This document shows positions 57,489 through 64,000 of a stretch of DNA of 64,000 bases, piece after piece. Within the stretch, counting starts at the first letter, position 1. Every line of letters starts with the position of its first letter. Below the pieces are notes generated by a model, which saw only the letters and a list, made by a program, of their open reading frames with translations, ran no database searches and was not told the DNA's origin. The position numbers and the translations under genes are program-made. The DNA comes from a bacterium (lineage in GTDB: Bacteria > Hydrothermota > Tepidihabitantia > Tepidihabitantales > Tepidihabitantaceae): NCBI GenBank assembly GCA_035505375.1, contig DATJQV010000069.1, positions 56,619 to 120,618 on the forward strand, given 5' to 3'.

Positions 57489-58117
57489 CTTGGCTTTTGG
57501 CTCTTGGCTTCTGGCTTTTGGCTTGACCCGACCCTCGTCAGCACAATCTCATCTCGCCCATCTGTTTCCTTCAGGAAGATGTCGACGAGGTCAGACCGCT
57601 CGGTCTTGATGGTTCTGGCTGCGAAATCGGGCTGGATGGGCAGCTCGCGGTGCCCGCGGTCGACCAGCACCGCCAGTTGTATCGCCCTGGGCCGGCCGAA
57701 GTCGAGCAGCTCGCTCAGTGCCGCCCGAATCGTCCGCCCGGTGAAGACCACGTCGTCCACCAGCACCAGCGTCTTGCCGTTGATGTCGAAGCCTATCTCC
57801 GACCCGCGGACGATCGGTGTTTCGGCCACCAGTTGCAGGTCATCGCGGTAGAGCGTGATGTCAATCGCCCCGACCGGTATCGGCGAAAATGGGGACTGTA
57901 CCGCGCGTCCTCGCGCTCCGGGGGACTGTCCCCGTTTTCGCCGGGAGTTGTTCCCGACCGACAGCCGCGCGGCGAGCCGCTCGGCCAGCGGCACTCCCCG
58001 GCGTTTGATGCCCACCAGGGCAAGGTCTTTGACTCCGCGATTGTGACGGACTATCTGTGAAGCGAGCTTGGTGACGAGGGCGGTGACTGCCTTGGAGTCG
58101 GCCAGCCGCCGCGTCAT
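57485..58117 (-). CDS. pyrR: PyrR bifunctional regulator / uracil phosphoribosyltransferase with REP-like insert
   Basis: This 210-residue protein is PyrR: LALVGIKRRGVPLAERLA near residue 35, GAIDITLYRDDL near 75 and the PRPP motif TLVLVDDVVFTGRTIRAALSEL near 110. PyrR binds UMP and pyr mRNA to control attenuation and can make UMP from uracil. It is about 30 residues longer than usual: some 24 residues (about 48-72, SVGNNSRRKRGQSPGARG and following) are coded by a REP-like palindrome at 57883-57941, and the C-terminal SQKPEAKSQKPR by GAAGCCAAAAGCCAG-type repeats. The insert falls between two core strands. I see no obvious PyrR attenuator in the leader. Confidence 0.88.
   Translation of the reverse strand: MTRRLADSKAVTALVTKLASQIVRHNRGVKDLALVGIKRRGVPLAERLAARLSVGNNSRRKRGQSPGARGRAVQSPFSPIPVGAIDITLYRDDLQLVAETPIVRGSEIGFDINGKTLVLVDDVVFTGRTIRAALSELLDFGRPRAIQLAVLVDRGHRELPIQPDFAARTIKTERSDLVDIFLKETDGRDEIVLTRVGSSQKPEAKSQKPR
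57883..57941 (-). repeat. REP-like palindrome inside pyrR
   Basis: Arms GCGAAAATGGGGACTGT (57883-57899) and GGACTGTCCCCGTTTTCGC (57923-57941) face each other around about 23 bp. The element keeps the pyrR frame open. Confidence 0.8.
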
Positions 58118-58344
58118 TTCACCAGCAACCCGACCGGTATCAGGACGCAGTAACCGAGGACCAGGAGTATCGGCGCCAGCGTGATTGAACCCGATGCGAG
58201 TGTGATGAATCCGACGATGATAGTCGCGAGCCCGGCGCCCATGATGGCATAGTTCTTCTTCCTGAGGTTGATCATGGGACGGAGCGGCTTCTTCGGTGCC
58301 GGCTTAGCCGGCTGCGGTCTGATGGGTTTGCGGTCAGGCTTCAT
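58114..58344 (-). CDS. small membrane protein at the head of the pyr operon
   Basis: This 76-residue protein has a basic, Pro/Lys-rich N-terminus (KPIRPQPAKPAPKKPLRP) and two membrane segments (about residues 33-53 and 55-75) ending in VLIPVGLLVK. It overlaps the pyrR start by 4 nt (ATGA) and is the first gene after the promoter at 58366-58393, so it is co-expressed with the pyrimidine genes. GAGGAA lies nine bases before the ATG. Function unknown. Confidence 0.65.
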   Translation of the reverse strand: MKPDRKPIRPQPAKPAPKKPLRPMINLRKKNYAIMGAGLATIIVGFITLASGSITLAPILLVLGYCVLIPVGLLVK

Positions 58345-58365
58345 TGGACAGTTTCCTCGGCGTCC

Positions 58366-58393
58366 ATCTTAACGCTCATTGGCCTGAAGTCAA
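58366..58393 (-). promoter_or_regulatory. Promoter of the pyr operon
   Basis: Minus-strand TTGACT (58393-58388), 16-bp spacer, TAAGAT (58371-58366), about 22 nt before the first start codon. The leader is too short for a PyrR attenuator. Confidence 0.65.
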
Positions 58394-58533
58394 GCCAGGG
58401 AAGCCACAAGCCTCGGGCAGCCTCTCCCTCTCCTCGCTGAGGAGAGGGTTGGGGTGAGGAGCGCGTTGCGGATCTGTGTAATCTGTGGATGTCCTTGTCC
58501 GGCGTCCCGCATTCTGAATTCTGGTCTTCCGAT

Positions 58534-59124
58534 TCATCCGGACCCCGCGTGATCATCTGCGCCATCTGCGGTTGTTTCTTCCTTGCTTGGACTTACTGCA
58601 TCGCCCGGCTCGTCATCCAGCTTCAACCGTTCGTCGACCGGCGGGGGCGCGAACCGTTTCTCCAGATACACGACAATGTCCGCGGTCCGAACCGCCGTCG
58701 TTCCTCGTTCCCCCGTCTGCTGCCCCTCATTCGTCATTCGGACTTTGTCATTCGTCATTCTATTGCTGCCAGCAGGCAGCAATAGGTGCACTCCCCGGAA
58801 GTTGTCCAGATAGCTCTTATGCGAGAATGGACTGACGACGATGCCGCCCGAGGTGCGGAACCAGCGGCGGAATTGCTTCCACTCGTACCGCGTCGTCATG
58901 ACGCGCTTGTCTACCTCTATACCCTTGTCGTCAAACGTGTATGTGACCGGCAGGAAGTAGGTGTTCAAGGCAAGGAAGAACACAACCACGGCCAGCAGGC
59001 CAAGAACCGGACCGAACCCGACCCAACTGAACCCGACGAACACAAGGATAAGGACTGAGGCCACGATCGTCCTCGTGGGTGTTTCCTTTGCCCTGTGTAC
59101 GGTCCAACTCAATGGCTCAGTCAT
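58534..59124 (-). CDS. two-pass membrane protein, PH-like, with repeat-coded stretches
   Basis: This 196-residue protein has two membrane segments in its first 60 residues and then VTYTFDDKGIEVDKRVMTTRYEWKQFRRWFRTSGGIVVSPF, a pattern of bacterial PH-like (YdbS/YdbT-type) domains. Residues of about 118-145 (GSNRMTNDKVRMTNEGQQTG) are coded by ATGACGAATGACAAAG-type repeats, and the tail ETTADGADDHAGSG by ACCGCAGATGGCGCAGATG. The ATG at 59124 (or GTG at 59127) has only a weak ribosome site. Function unknown. Confidence 0.62.
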   Translation of the reverse strand: MTEPLSWTVHRAKETPTRTIVASVLILVFVGFSWVGFGPVLGLLAVVVFFLALNTYFLPVTYTFDDKGIEVDKRVMTTRYEWKQFRRWFRTSGGIVVSPFSHKSYLDNFRGVHLLLPAGSNRMTNDKVRMTNEGQQTGERGTTAVRTADIVVYLEKRFAPPPVDERLKLDDEPGDAVSPSKEETTADGADDHAGSG

Positions 59125-59173
59125 CACTTGGCCTGGGATATCAATCTTGCACCTGGGTCTTCAATGTGGCAAG

Positions 59174-59247
59174 TGGGCCCGGTCCGGGTCGAACGGACGA
59201 CCAGCTGATTATGAGTCAGCTGCTCTGACCAACTGAGCTACGGGCCC
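59174..59247 (-). tRNA. tRNA with anticodon CAU (elongator Met, or Ile2)
   Basis: The minus strand folds as a full cloverleaf: acceptor GGGCCCG / CGGGCCC with discriminator A, D arm GCTC AGTTGGTCA GAGC, anticodon arm GCTGA CTCATAA TCAGC (anticodon CAT) and T arm GTCCG TTCGACC CGGAC. The 3' CCA is not encoded. GTAGCTCAGTTGGT favours elongator tRNA-Met, but tRNA-Ile with a lysidine-modified CAU cannot be excluded. Confidence 0.93.
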
Positions 59248-59425
59248 GCGCCCGACACTTTACCAGAAGCCGTCAGGCAGTCAAGGGAGAAGTGTCGGGC
59301 GCGAGTGACCAGGTGGCAGTTTACAGGTTGCAGTATTAGAGGAAGAACCCGTGGTTAGGCGGTCAGGCACCGGACGAGAGGACCGGAATCTGCGCAATCT
59401 GCGTAATCTGCGGATAGTCTTCCGC

Positions 59426-59965
59426 TCAGACGAGGACGGCGCGGAGATGTTCTGAGATGACCTCGGCGACGAGGCGGGCGCCGGCTTCGTTCAGGTGTGC
59501 GCCGTCGATCGTGTACTCGCGGTCCTGACGCCAGGCAAACGTCGACTGGATGTCAACGCAGCGGCACGCCGCTTCTTCACTCAACCGCTTGACCATCTCG
59601 GTTGCCCGGCCGAGTGAGTATTCACACCCACTCGCGCATTCGCGTCCGGCAATCAGCGGCGGCAGAGTGAACACGACCCGCGCCCGCGCCTTGGTTGCAC
59701 CCAGGAGATGCCGGTAATCTTCCTCCAAGGCGGCGTTATCGTCCCAGTCGGGGTACATCATCACGTCATTGGTACCGATCCAGACCATGGCCACGTCGCC
59801 GCGCTGCTGCAGCTTCTCGGCACGACGACGCAGACCCGCGATGGTGTCACCGTTGACACCCAGGTTCACATATTGGTGCTGGGGAAGCGCCTCCCTGAGG
59901 AAGGGAAGGAATCCGACCCCGACCGTGCCTTCGGTGAGGCTGTCGCCAAGCAGGAGAACCTTCAC
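59426..59965 (-). CDS. SGNH/GDSL-family hydrolase
   Basis: This 179-residue protein has the SGNH blocks: LLLGDSLTEGT (nucleophile Ser) at the N-terminus, NLGVNGDTI (Gly), WIGTNDVMMYP (Asn) near residue 84 and the catalytic pair in YTIDGAHLNEAG near 160. Such enzymes are esterases or lipases acting on lipids, lysophospholipids or acetylated sugars. No signal peptide is present, so it is cytoplasmic. It overlaps the upstream phosphatase-like gene by 4 nt and probably belongs to one transcript with it. Substrate unknown. Confidence 0.88.
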   Translation of the reverse strand: MKVLLLGDSLTEGTVGVGFLPFLREALPQHQYVNLGVNGDTIAGLRRRAEKLQQRGDVAMVWIGTNDVMMYPDWDDNAALEEDYRHLLGATKARARVVFTLPPLIAGRECASGCEYSLGRATEMVKRLSEEAACRCVDIQSTFAWRQDREYTIDGAHLNEAGARLVAEVISEHLRAVLV

Positions 59966-60777
59966 TCCGCCGCCCCGAACCGCCAGAAGTGCAGGACGTC
60001 CATGTCGTCGGGAATGTCGTCAAAGTGATCACCCTTCCCTTTCGCCGCGTCATAGTGTGCCCCATGGTCCGGGGTGAACACAAGCGCGCGGCTGTACCCA
60101 GCCCAGTGTTGATCAGTTACCGACTGGAGGCGCTCGAACGTCTCGACGTGCCGGACGGCTGCGGCGAGCGCCTCGGGGCTGTCCGGACGCGTCCGGTGAA
60201 GCTCGTCGTCGTATCCCTGGTTGTAGGAGAGAATGAAGTCATAGCGGTCGCCCGCAAACAAAGACAGCGTCCGATCCAGCACGGCGGCGTCGTCGGCTTC
60301 AATGAAGTAGTCAATCGGACGGTTGCGGAAGATGATGCTCACGCTGCAGTCCTTCACTGCGACGATGGCCACCCACTTTCCGTCCCGCGCCAGCGCATCG
60401 AAGAGCGTGTCGCAGGCCAGCACCGGACGTTCGTATTTCGTGATGCCGTGGACTTCAGGCGGAGCGCCGGTGAACATGGATGCGTAGCAGACCGGCGTCT
60501 TAGGCGGGGTCATCGCGCGCAGTTCTACCTCCACGTCCGACGCGGCAGCCAGCCGCTTCTTCAACTCCGGATGGTTGTCGAGAAAGACACGGCCGATGGC
60601 GTCAGCCGCGTAGACAAGCACACGGTCAACCCTGGCTGGCGCAAGCGCAAGCACAGGCTCAAGCACCGGAGCCCGGCAGACGGAAGGCGGCTCGATGCCC
60701 AGCAGGCGGCAGAGGGTCGGGGTGACCGAGGCAATGGTGTACGGGTGATCGAGTAGTCTAGTGGTCAAGGGAGACAA
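59962..60777 (-). CDS. alkaline-phosphatase-superfamily protein (nucleotide pyrophosphatase-like)
   Basis: This protein of up to 271 residues has ATHGAPPEVHGITKY-like TGAPPEVHGI near residue 105, RYDFILSYNQGYDDELHR near 180 and VFTPDHGAHYD near 240, as in phosphopentomutase- and nucleotide-pyrophosphatase-type members of the alkaline-phosphatase superfamily. The motif that normally holds the metal-binding Asp and nucleophile Ser/Thr near the N-terminus (VYAADAIG) is degenerate. Starts are weak: TTG at 60777 or 60768, with no ribosome site. The gene is coupled to the GDSL hydrolase. Reaction unknown. Confidence 0.68.
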   Translation of the reverse strand: MSPLTTRLLDHPYTIASVTPTLCRLLGIEPPSVCRAPVLEPVLALAPARVDRVLVYAADAIGRVFLDNHPELKKRLAAASDVEVELRAMTPPKTPVCYASMFTGAPPEVHGITKYERPVLACDTLFDALARDGKWVAIVAVKDCSVSIIFRNRPIDYFIEADDAAVLDRTLSLFAGDRYDFILSYNQGYDDELHRTRPDSPEALAAAVRHVETFERLQSVTDQHWAGYSRALVFTPDHGAHYDAAKGKGDHFDDIPDDMDVLHFWRFGAAE

Positions 60778-60985
60778 GGGATAGAGGGCCGGAAGGAAAG
60801 ACGCCGCACGGGCAAGATTGTCGCGATTGAGACGCGAAGGTCAAGGGTAACACGAACCGGGGCCCGGGTCTGGGAGTCAGGGATGGGACCCAGATATCGG
60901 CGTCAGTCTCCAATCCCTGACCCACAGTCCCTGACCGTGGCACCGGGGCGGAGCGTGGCGGGTCTAAGATGGAAAAGGAGTTAAC

Positions 60986-61507
60986 ATGGCCAAGGTCAAT
61001 CTGACGGTCGGTGACGAGTCGCCTTTGTTCTGTTTGCCTGACAAAGACGACAAGGAAGTCTGCCTGAAGGACTTCAAAGGTCGCTGGGTCGTACTTTACT
61101 TCTACCCGAAAGACCAGACGCCCGGGTGCACCAAGGAGGCCTGCGAGTTCACGGAGCGGCTTGATGACTTCGAGCAGATGGATGCGGCCGTGCTTGGTGT
61201 CAGCACCGACTCGACCGAAAGTCACCGCAAGTTCGCGGCGAAGAACAAGCTCTCAATCGTCCTGCTGAGTGACACCAAGCACGAGGCAATTGCCGCATAC
61301 GGCGTGTGGCAGCCCAAGAAGTTTATGGGTAAGGAGTTCATGGGCACGGTCCGTTCGACTTTCCTTATCGACCCAACCGGGAAGATCGCCCACGTCTGGC
61401 CTTCGGTTAAGCCCTGGGGGCACGCGAACGAGGTCAGGCAGAAACTCGGAGAGCTGACTGGCCAGAAGCCACAGTCGTCGGCGACTCTGCCTCCACCCAG
61501 TCTGTAG
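60986..61507 (+). CDS. bcp: thioredoxin-dependent peroxiredoxin, BCP type
   Basis: This 173-residue protein is a BCP/PrxQ peroxiredoxin that reduces hydrogen peroxide and organic peroxides with thioredoxin. The active site is YPKDQTPGCTKEACEF near residue 43, where the first Cys is peroxidatic and the second (five residues later) is resolving. FLIDPTGKIAHVWPSVKPWGHANEV near the end is also typical. AAAAGGAG lies seven bases before the ATG. The last 20 residues (QKPQSSATLPPPSL) are a Pro/Ser tail that is not part of the fold. Confidence 0.94.
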   Translation: MAKVNLTVGDESPLFCLPDKDDKEVCLKDFKGRWVVLYFYPKDQTPGCTKEACEFTERLDDFEQMDAAVLGVSTDSTESHRKFAAKNKLSIVLLSDTKHEAIAAYGVWQPKKFMGKEFMGTVRSTFLIDPTGKIAHVWPSVKPWGHANEVRQKLGELTGQKPQSSATLPPPSL

Positions 61508-61605
61508 TAGACCACCGGCGACTGTTAGAAACGTCGCAGTCGACTGTCGTTACGCACAAGCGGCAGCCGGACTTAGAGATTAAGTCTTCTCTGCGCAGCG
61601 ACCGT

Positions 61606-63507
61606 TCAGCGGGCGACAATCAGCTTACGGGCGCTGGATTCCGAATCTTGTAGTCCCCGCACTATGTAGACACCACAGGCTAGCCCTCTCAGGGAGTTTC
61701 GACCGGGGCGAAGGTCCATCACCTTGCGGCCCCGGATGTCGTAGAGGTAGGGATGGGCCTTGAAGAAGAGGGAAGATTTAGGAGAGAGGAGGGAAGGTGC
61801 AAGAAGCAAATCCCCGCGGACAACCGTCGGCAGGTAGCACACTTCGCGCGGTTCGACCTTTGTGTGTTCCGCGACCCCCGGATATAGAAGATTCACACCC
61901 TTGGTCGGTTCGATGCTGTCGCCGTTCGAGTTCTTCAAAGTCATCTTGAGGATATACGCGCCCGGCAGCAGTCCGTGAGTATTCCAGGTCGCGAGCGTGT
62001 CTTTGTGCACGGGATGCGTGTGAACGCTGTCAATTGGATGCCAGGTTGTCTGCGAGTCGACGCCTGCCCAGGAGAACCGGTAGCTCCCGAACTTGAGCGG
62101 GTTGTACGGACCGGGTTGGATGTCGGCGGTTCCGGAAATGGGGAAAGCGGTGTCAGTCGCCGCCCACGACGGCACTGCGTAGTCGGACAGGTACACAATA
62201 CCGGTGTCCAGCGGCTGCGGGTCGTATTCGCTGTTGCAGAACATCCACAGCAGCATTGACGCGCTGGTCGCTTCGACCTTGCCATATTCTACGGTCGAGC
62301 CGGCGCCCAGGATGAGCGAGCGGTCGCGCGAAACCACCTGAGTCTCAATCATCGAGTTCACGAAGAAAAGCTGGCTCGTGCTCTGCGCTCCTATGTACCC
62401 TCCGGACCCGTCGCAGATTGAGTTCTCGATTACGGCTTTGAGCGCACCCATCGCCAGCATCTCGCCGAACACGGAAGACTCCAGCACGAATATCGACGAA
62501 TCCGTCGGGTACAGGTTCCAGGACCCAAGAAACGTGTTAACCAGACGGAAATGCCTGTCCGCCAGCGGCAGAGTGTAATCAGTTTGTTGCTGGTTGTTCA
62601 CCAGCCCGGACATATTCACCGAATCCGGACCCGGAATCAGAAGTCCCGCAGCCCTCATCTGCGAGTTGCGTACGGTGACGCTGCATCCCGCCTGCGGGAA
62701 GCTGCCCCAGAGCACGCCGGTCATGGTATCGAGCGTCACGGTGTACCCGATGCCGGACACTCCCGGCGACCCGTCGTGGATTTCCCAGTGTCGCAGTGTC
62801 GTGTCTGCATCGGGCAACGTGATGTCGGCTGCGCTGCCAGAAGGGAAGCCGAGCCAGACCAGCGCGGTGTCGCAGTGGGCCAGGTGCAGCACCGATGAGT
62901 CAAAGATCACGTATTCCGACGCGAAGTCCGAGCCGGAGTAGTTCACCTGCGCGTGCCCGGTCAGGCTCACGGTTGTGAACCCGAGCTGCAAGGAGCAGGA
63001 GTTCACCGCGAATGCGGCGGAATCTGCAACCCCGACGCTCCAGGAGAATCCGCCGTAGCGGACGCGAGCGGTGTCGAACTCGAACCTGCCATCGTTTGCA
63101 ACCTCGCTGCCATATTGGTAGGCAAACTGCTGTGGTATGGTCAGCGTCCCCTTTCTAACGCGCATGGTCCCATGGTTGAAAACGTATATGTCGCCGCGCA
63201 GCGTGAAGTCCGCGCTATCGAGGACGAGAGTGCCGTTGTTCAGCACGATGATACGTCCCTGATGAGTGTATGGGCCGGTGATGACTCTGGTCTCGTTGGA
63301 GTCGGGATACCCGACCACGATGTCACTGTCCATGGGCGCGAGTGCGGAGTGCCGGCTCCGAACGCCGCACGCGGGTTGTGGTACGAAGTTATCCGAGTGA
63401 GCCGCCCGTAGCTGCCGAAGCGCCGCGCCCGCCCGGACCCAGCCCGGGGTCAGGCCGGCCACAGCATAGCCCACAACTACAAAGAGCAGAAGCAGAGCAT
63501 TACTCAT
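61606..63507 (-). CDS. secreted beta-helix-like surface protein with type IX-type sorting domain
   Basis: This 633-residue protein starts with a signal peptide (ALLLLFVVVGYAVAGLTPG). The body is beta-rich with many short strands (GRIIVLNNGTLVLDSADFTLRGDIYVFNHGTMRVRKGTLTI-like, VTVRNSQMRAAGLLI, LKAVIENSICDGSGGYIG), the pattern of a right-handed beta-helix. The C-terminal 55 residues (YLYDIRGRKVMDLRPGRNSLRGLACGVYIVRG) form a sorting domain like that of the M1 peptidase. GGAGGAG lies before the ATG. It probably sits on the cell surface. No catalytic residues are recognised. Confidence 0.78.
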   Translation of the reverse strand: MSNALLLLFVVVGYAVAGLTPGWVRAGAALRQLRAAHSDNFVPQPACGVRSRHSALAPMDSDIVVGYPDSNETRVITGPYTHQGRIIVLNNGTLVLDSADFTLRGDIYVFNHGTMRVRKGTLTIPQQFAYQYGSEVANDGRFEFDTARVRYGGFSWSVGVADSAAFAVNSCSLQLGFTTVSLTGHAQVNYSGSDFASEYVIFDSSVLHLAHCDTALVWLGFPSGSAADITLPDADTTLRHWEIHDGSPGVSGIGYTVTLDTMTGVLWGSFPQAGCSVTVRNSQMRAAGLLIPGPDSVNMSGLVNNQQQTDYTLPLADRHFRLVNTFLGSWNLYPTDSSIFVLESSVFGEMLAMGALKAVIENSICDGSGGYIGAQSTSQLFFVNSMIETQVVSRDRSLILGAGSTVEYGKVEATSASMLLWMFCNSEYDPQPLDTGIVYLSDYAVPSWAATDTAFPISGTADIQPGPYNPLKFGSYRFSWAGVDSQTTWHPIDSVHTHPVHKDTLATWNTHGLLPGAYILKMTLKNSNGDSIEPTKGVNLLYPGVAEHTKVEPREVCYLPTVVRGDLLLAPSLLSPKSSLFFKAHPYLYDIRGRKVMDLRPGRNSLRGLACGVYIVRGLQDSESSARKLIVAR

Positions 63508-63516
63508 GGTCTCCTC

Positions 63517-64000
63517 CTAGAACCGACGGTCCCAGAGCCTGACCAGCTTGGCGCGGAATTGCTCGTCGGACATCGAGTCCTCGCTGGTCTCAAGCGAAGT
63601 CCCGCCGCGCGCGTCCATCAGCTTCTGCACGCTCGCGGGTGCGAAGCGGGTGAGCTGCGCATACGCATGCGCGTCGCCCATCGGGTAGCGTTTGTAGTAG
63701 TAGCGCAGCGGGAACACAACGTAGAGCCAATCCTTGGCCCTGGTAACGGCCACGTAGAACAAACGTCGCTCTTCCTCAACACTGTCATCATCTTCGGTAG
63801 CCATGTCCGAGGGAATCATCCCATCGGCCGCGTGGATGACGTACACGACCTTCCACTCGCAGCCCTTGGCCGAGTGCATCGTCGAAAGCACGAGCCAGTC
63901 CTCGTCCTTGAACGGCGGCCCGGCGAAGTCCGCGGTCGAGTTCGGCGGGTCGAGCGTCAGGTCTGAGATGAAGTTGGCGCGCGACGTGTACCGCTGCGCA
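63517..64000 (-). CDS. UvrD/PcrA-type DNA helicase, C-terminal part (5' end outside window)
   Basis: The visible 160 residues are the end of a superfamily 1 helicase: MHSAKGCEWKVVYV (motif V) followed by EEERRLFYVAVTRAKDWLYVVFP (motif VI). The C-terminal 60 residues resemble the variable tail of UvrD/Rep-like enzymes. It unwinds DNA during repair or replication restart. The gene ends 10 nt before the start of the surface-protein gene on the same strand, so the two may be co-transcribed. The start is beyond 64000. Confidence 0.88.
   Translation of the reverse strand, partial: AQRYTSRANFISDLTLDPPNSTADFAGPPFKDEDWLVLSTMHSAKGCEWKVVYVIHAADGMIPSDMATEDDDSVEEERRLFYVAVTRAKDWLYVVFPLRYYYKRYPMGDAHAYAQLTRFAPASVQKLMDARGGTSLETSEDSMSDEQFRAKLVRLWDRRF

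Noticed and set aside
60758..61225. 155-codon minus-strand frame over bcp
   Set aside because: Shadow of the peroxiredoxin gene, which has its active-site motif and ribosome site on the plus strand.

Overview
This is a GC-rich bacterial window with short genes-per-strand runs, lipoprotein signal peptides, outer-membrane and surface proteins, and several secreted proteins that end in a FlgD-like or type IX-type sorting domain (gingipain-like C25 peptidase, M1 peptidase, lamin-tail/CARDB protein, beta-helix protein). That combination points to a Gram-negative member of the FCB group or an uncultured related phylum (for example WOR-3/Stahlbacteria). The assignment is inference: no rRNA is present in the window. 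One tRNA (anticodon CAU) was found.

Layout. 0-1.7 kb: an Fpg-like protein cut by the window edge and two DUF3795 proteins. 1.9-7.4 kb: a YbhGFSR-type efflux operon (HlyD, two ATPases, two ABC-2 permeases) behind a strong promoter whose start region carries a perfect 14-bp palindrome. 7.5-11.4 kb: two hypothetical proteins and tldD-tldE. 11.4-13.8 kb: an amidohydrolase fused to an Omp85-like barrel. 14-21.2 kb: a type III restriction-modification operon (mod, res) with a pRiA4b-like gene and a complete type II R-M pair inserted between its halves. 22-33.2 kb: surface proteins, AsnA with a lysine-rich tail, an M23 peptidase and a C25 peptidase. 33.4-44.9 kb: chromate transporter, DUF4126, a SAM methyltransferase, galE, asd, M1 peptidase, lipoproteins, AarF/UbiB kinase, an MGMT-like protein and a RelE/antitoxin pair. 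46-52.5 kb: a tightly overlapping operon of a dual-GHKL kinase, a receiver-domain protein, an unknown protein and an adenine methyltransferase, followed by a 33-codon ORF and a nuclease-like protein. This is the best candidate for an undescribed (probably defence) system. 52.9-54.1 kb: an MqsA-like protein and hicBA. 55-58.4 kb: a pyr operon (small membrane protein, pyrR, pyrB, pyrC). 58.5-64 kb: a tRNA, a GDSL hydrolase, an alkaline-phosphatase-like protein, Bcp, a surface protein and the end of a UvrD-type helicase.

Two genome-scale signals cut across the genes. First, several families of short, word-like dispersed repeats, including a REP-like palindrome with GGGGACWGTCC arms, fill the spacers and also sit in frame inside conserved enzymes (PyrR, Mod, a methyltransferase, the amidohydrolase, ChrA, the M1 peptidase). 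Three loci carry degenerate tandem arrays with a 12-bp period. Second, many genes have a good -35/-10 pair only 5-10 nt before the start codon and no ribosome binding site, which implies widespread leaderless transcription.
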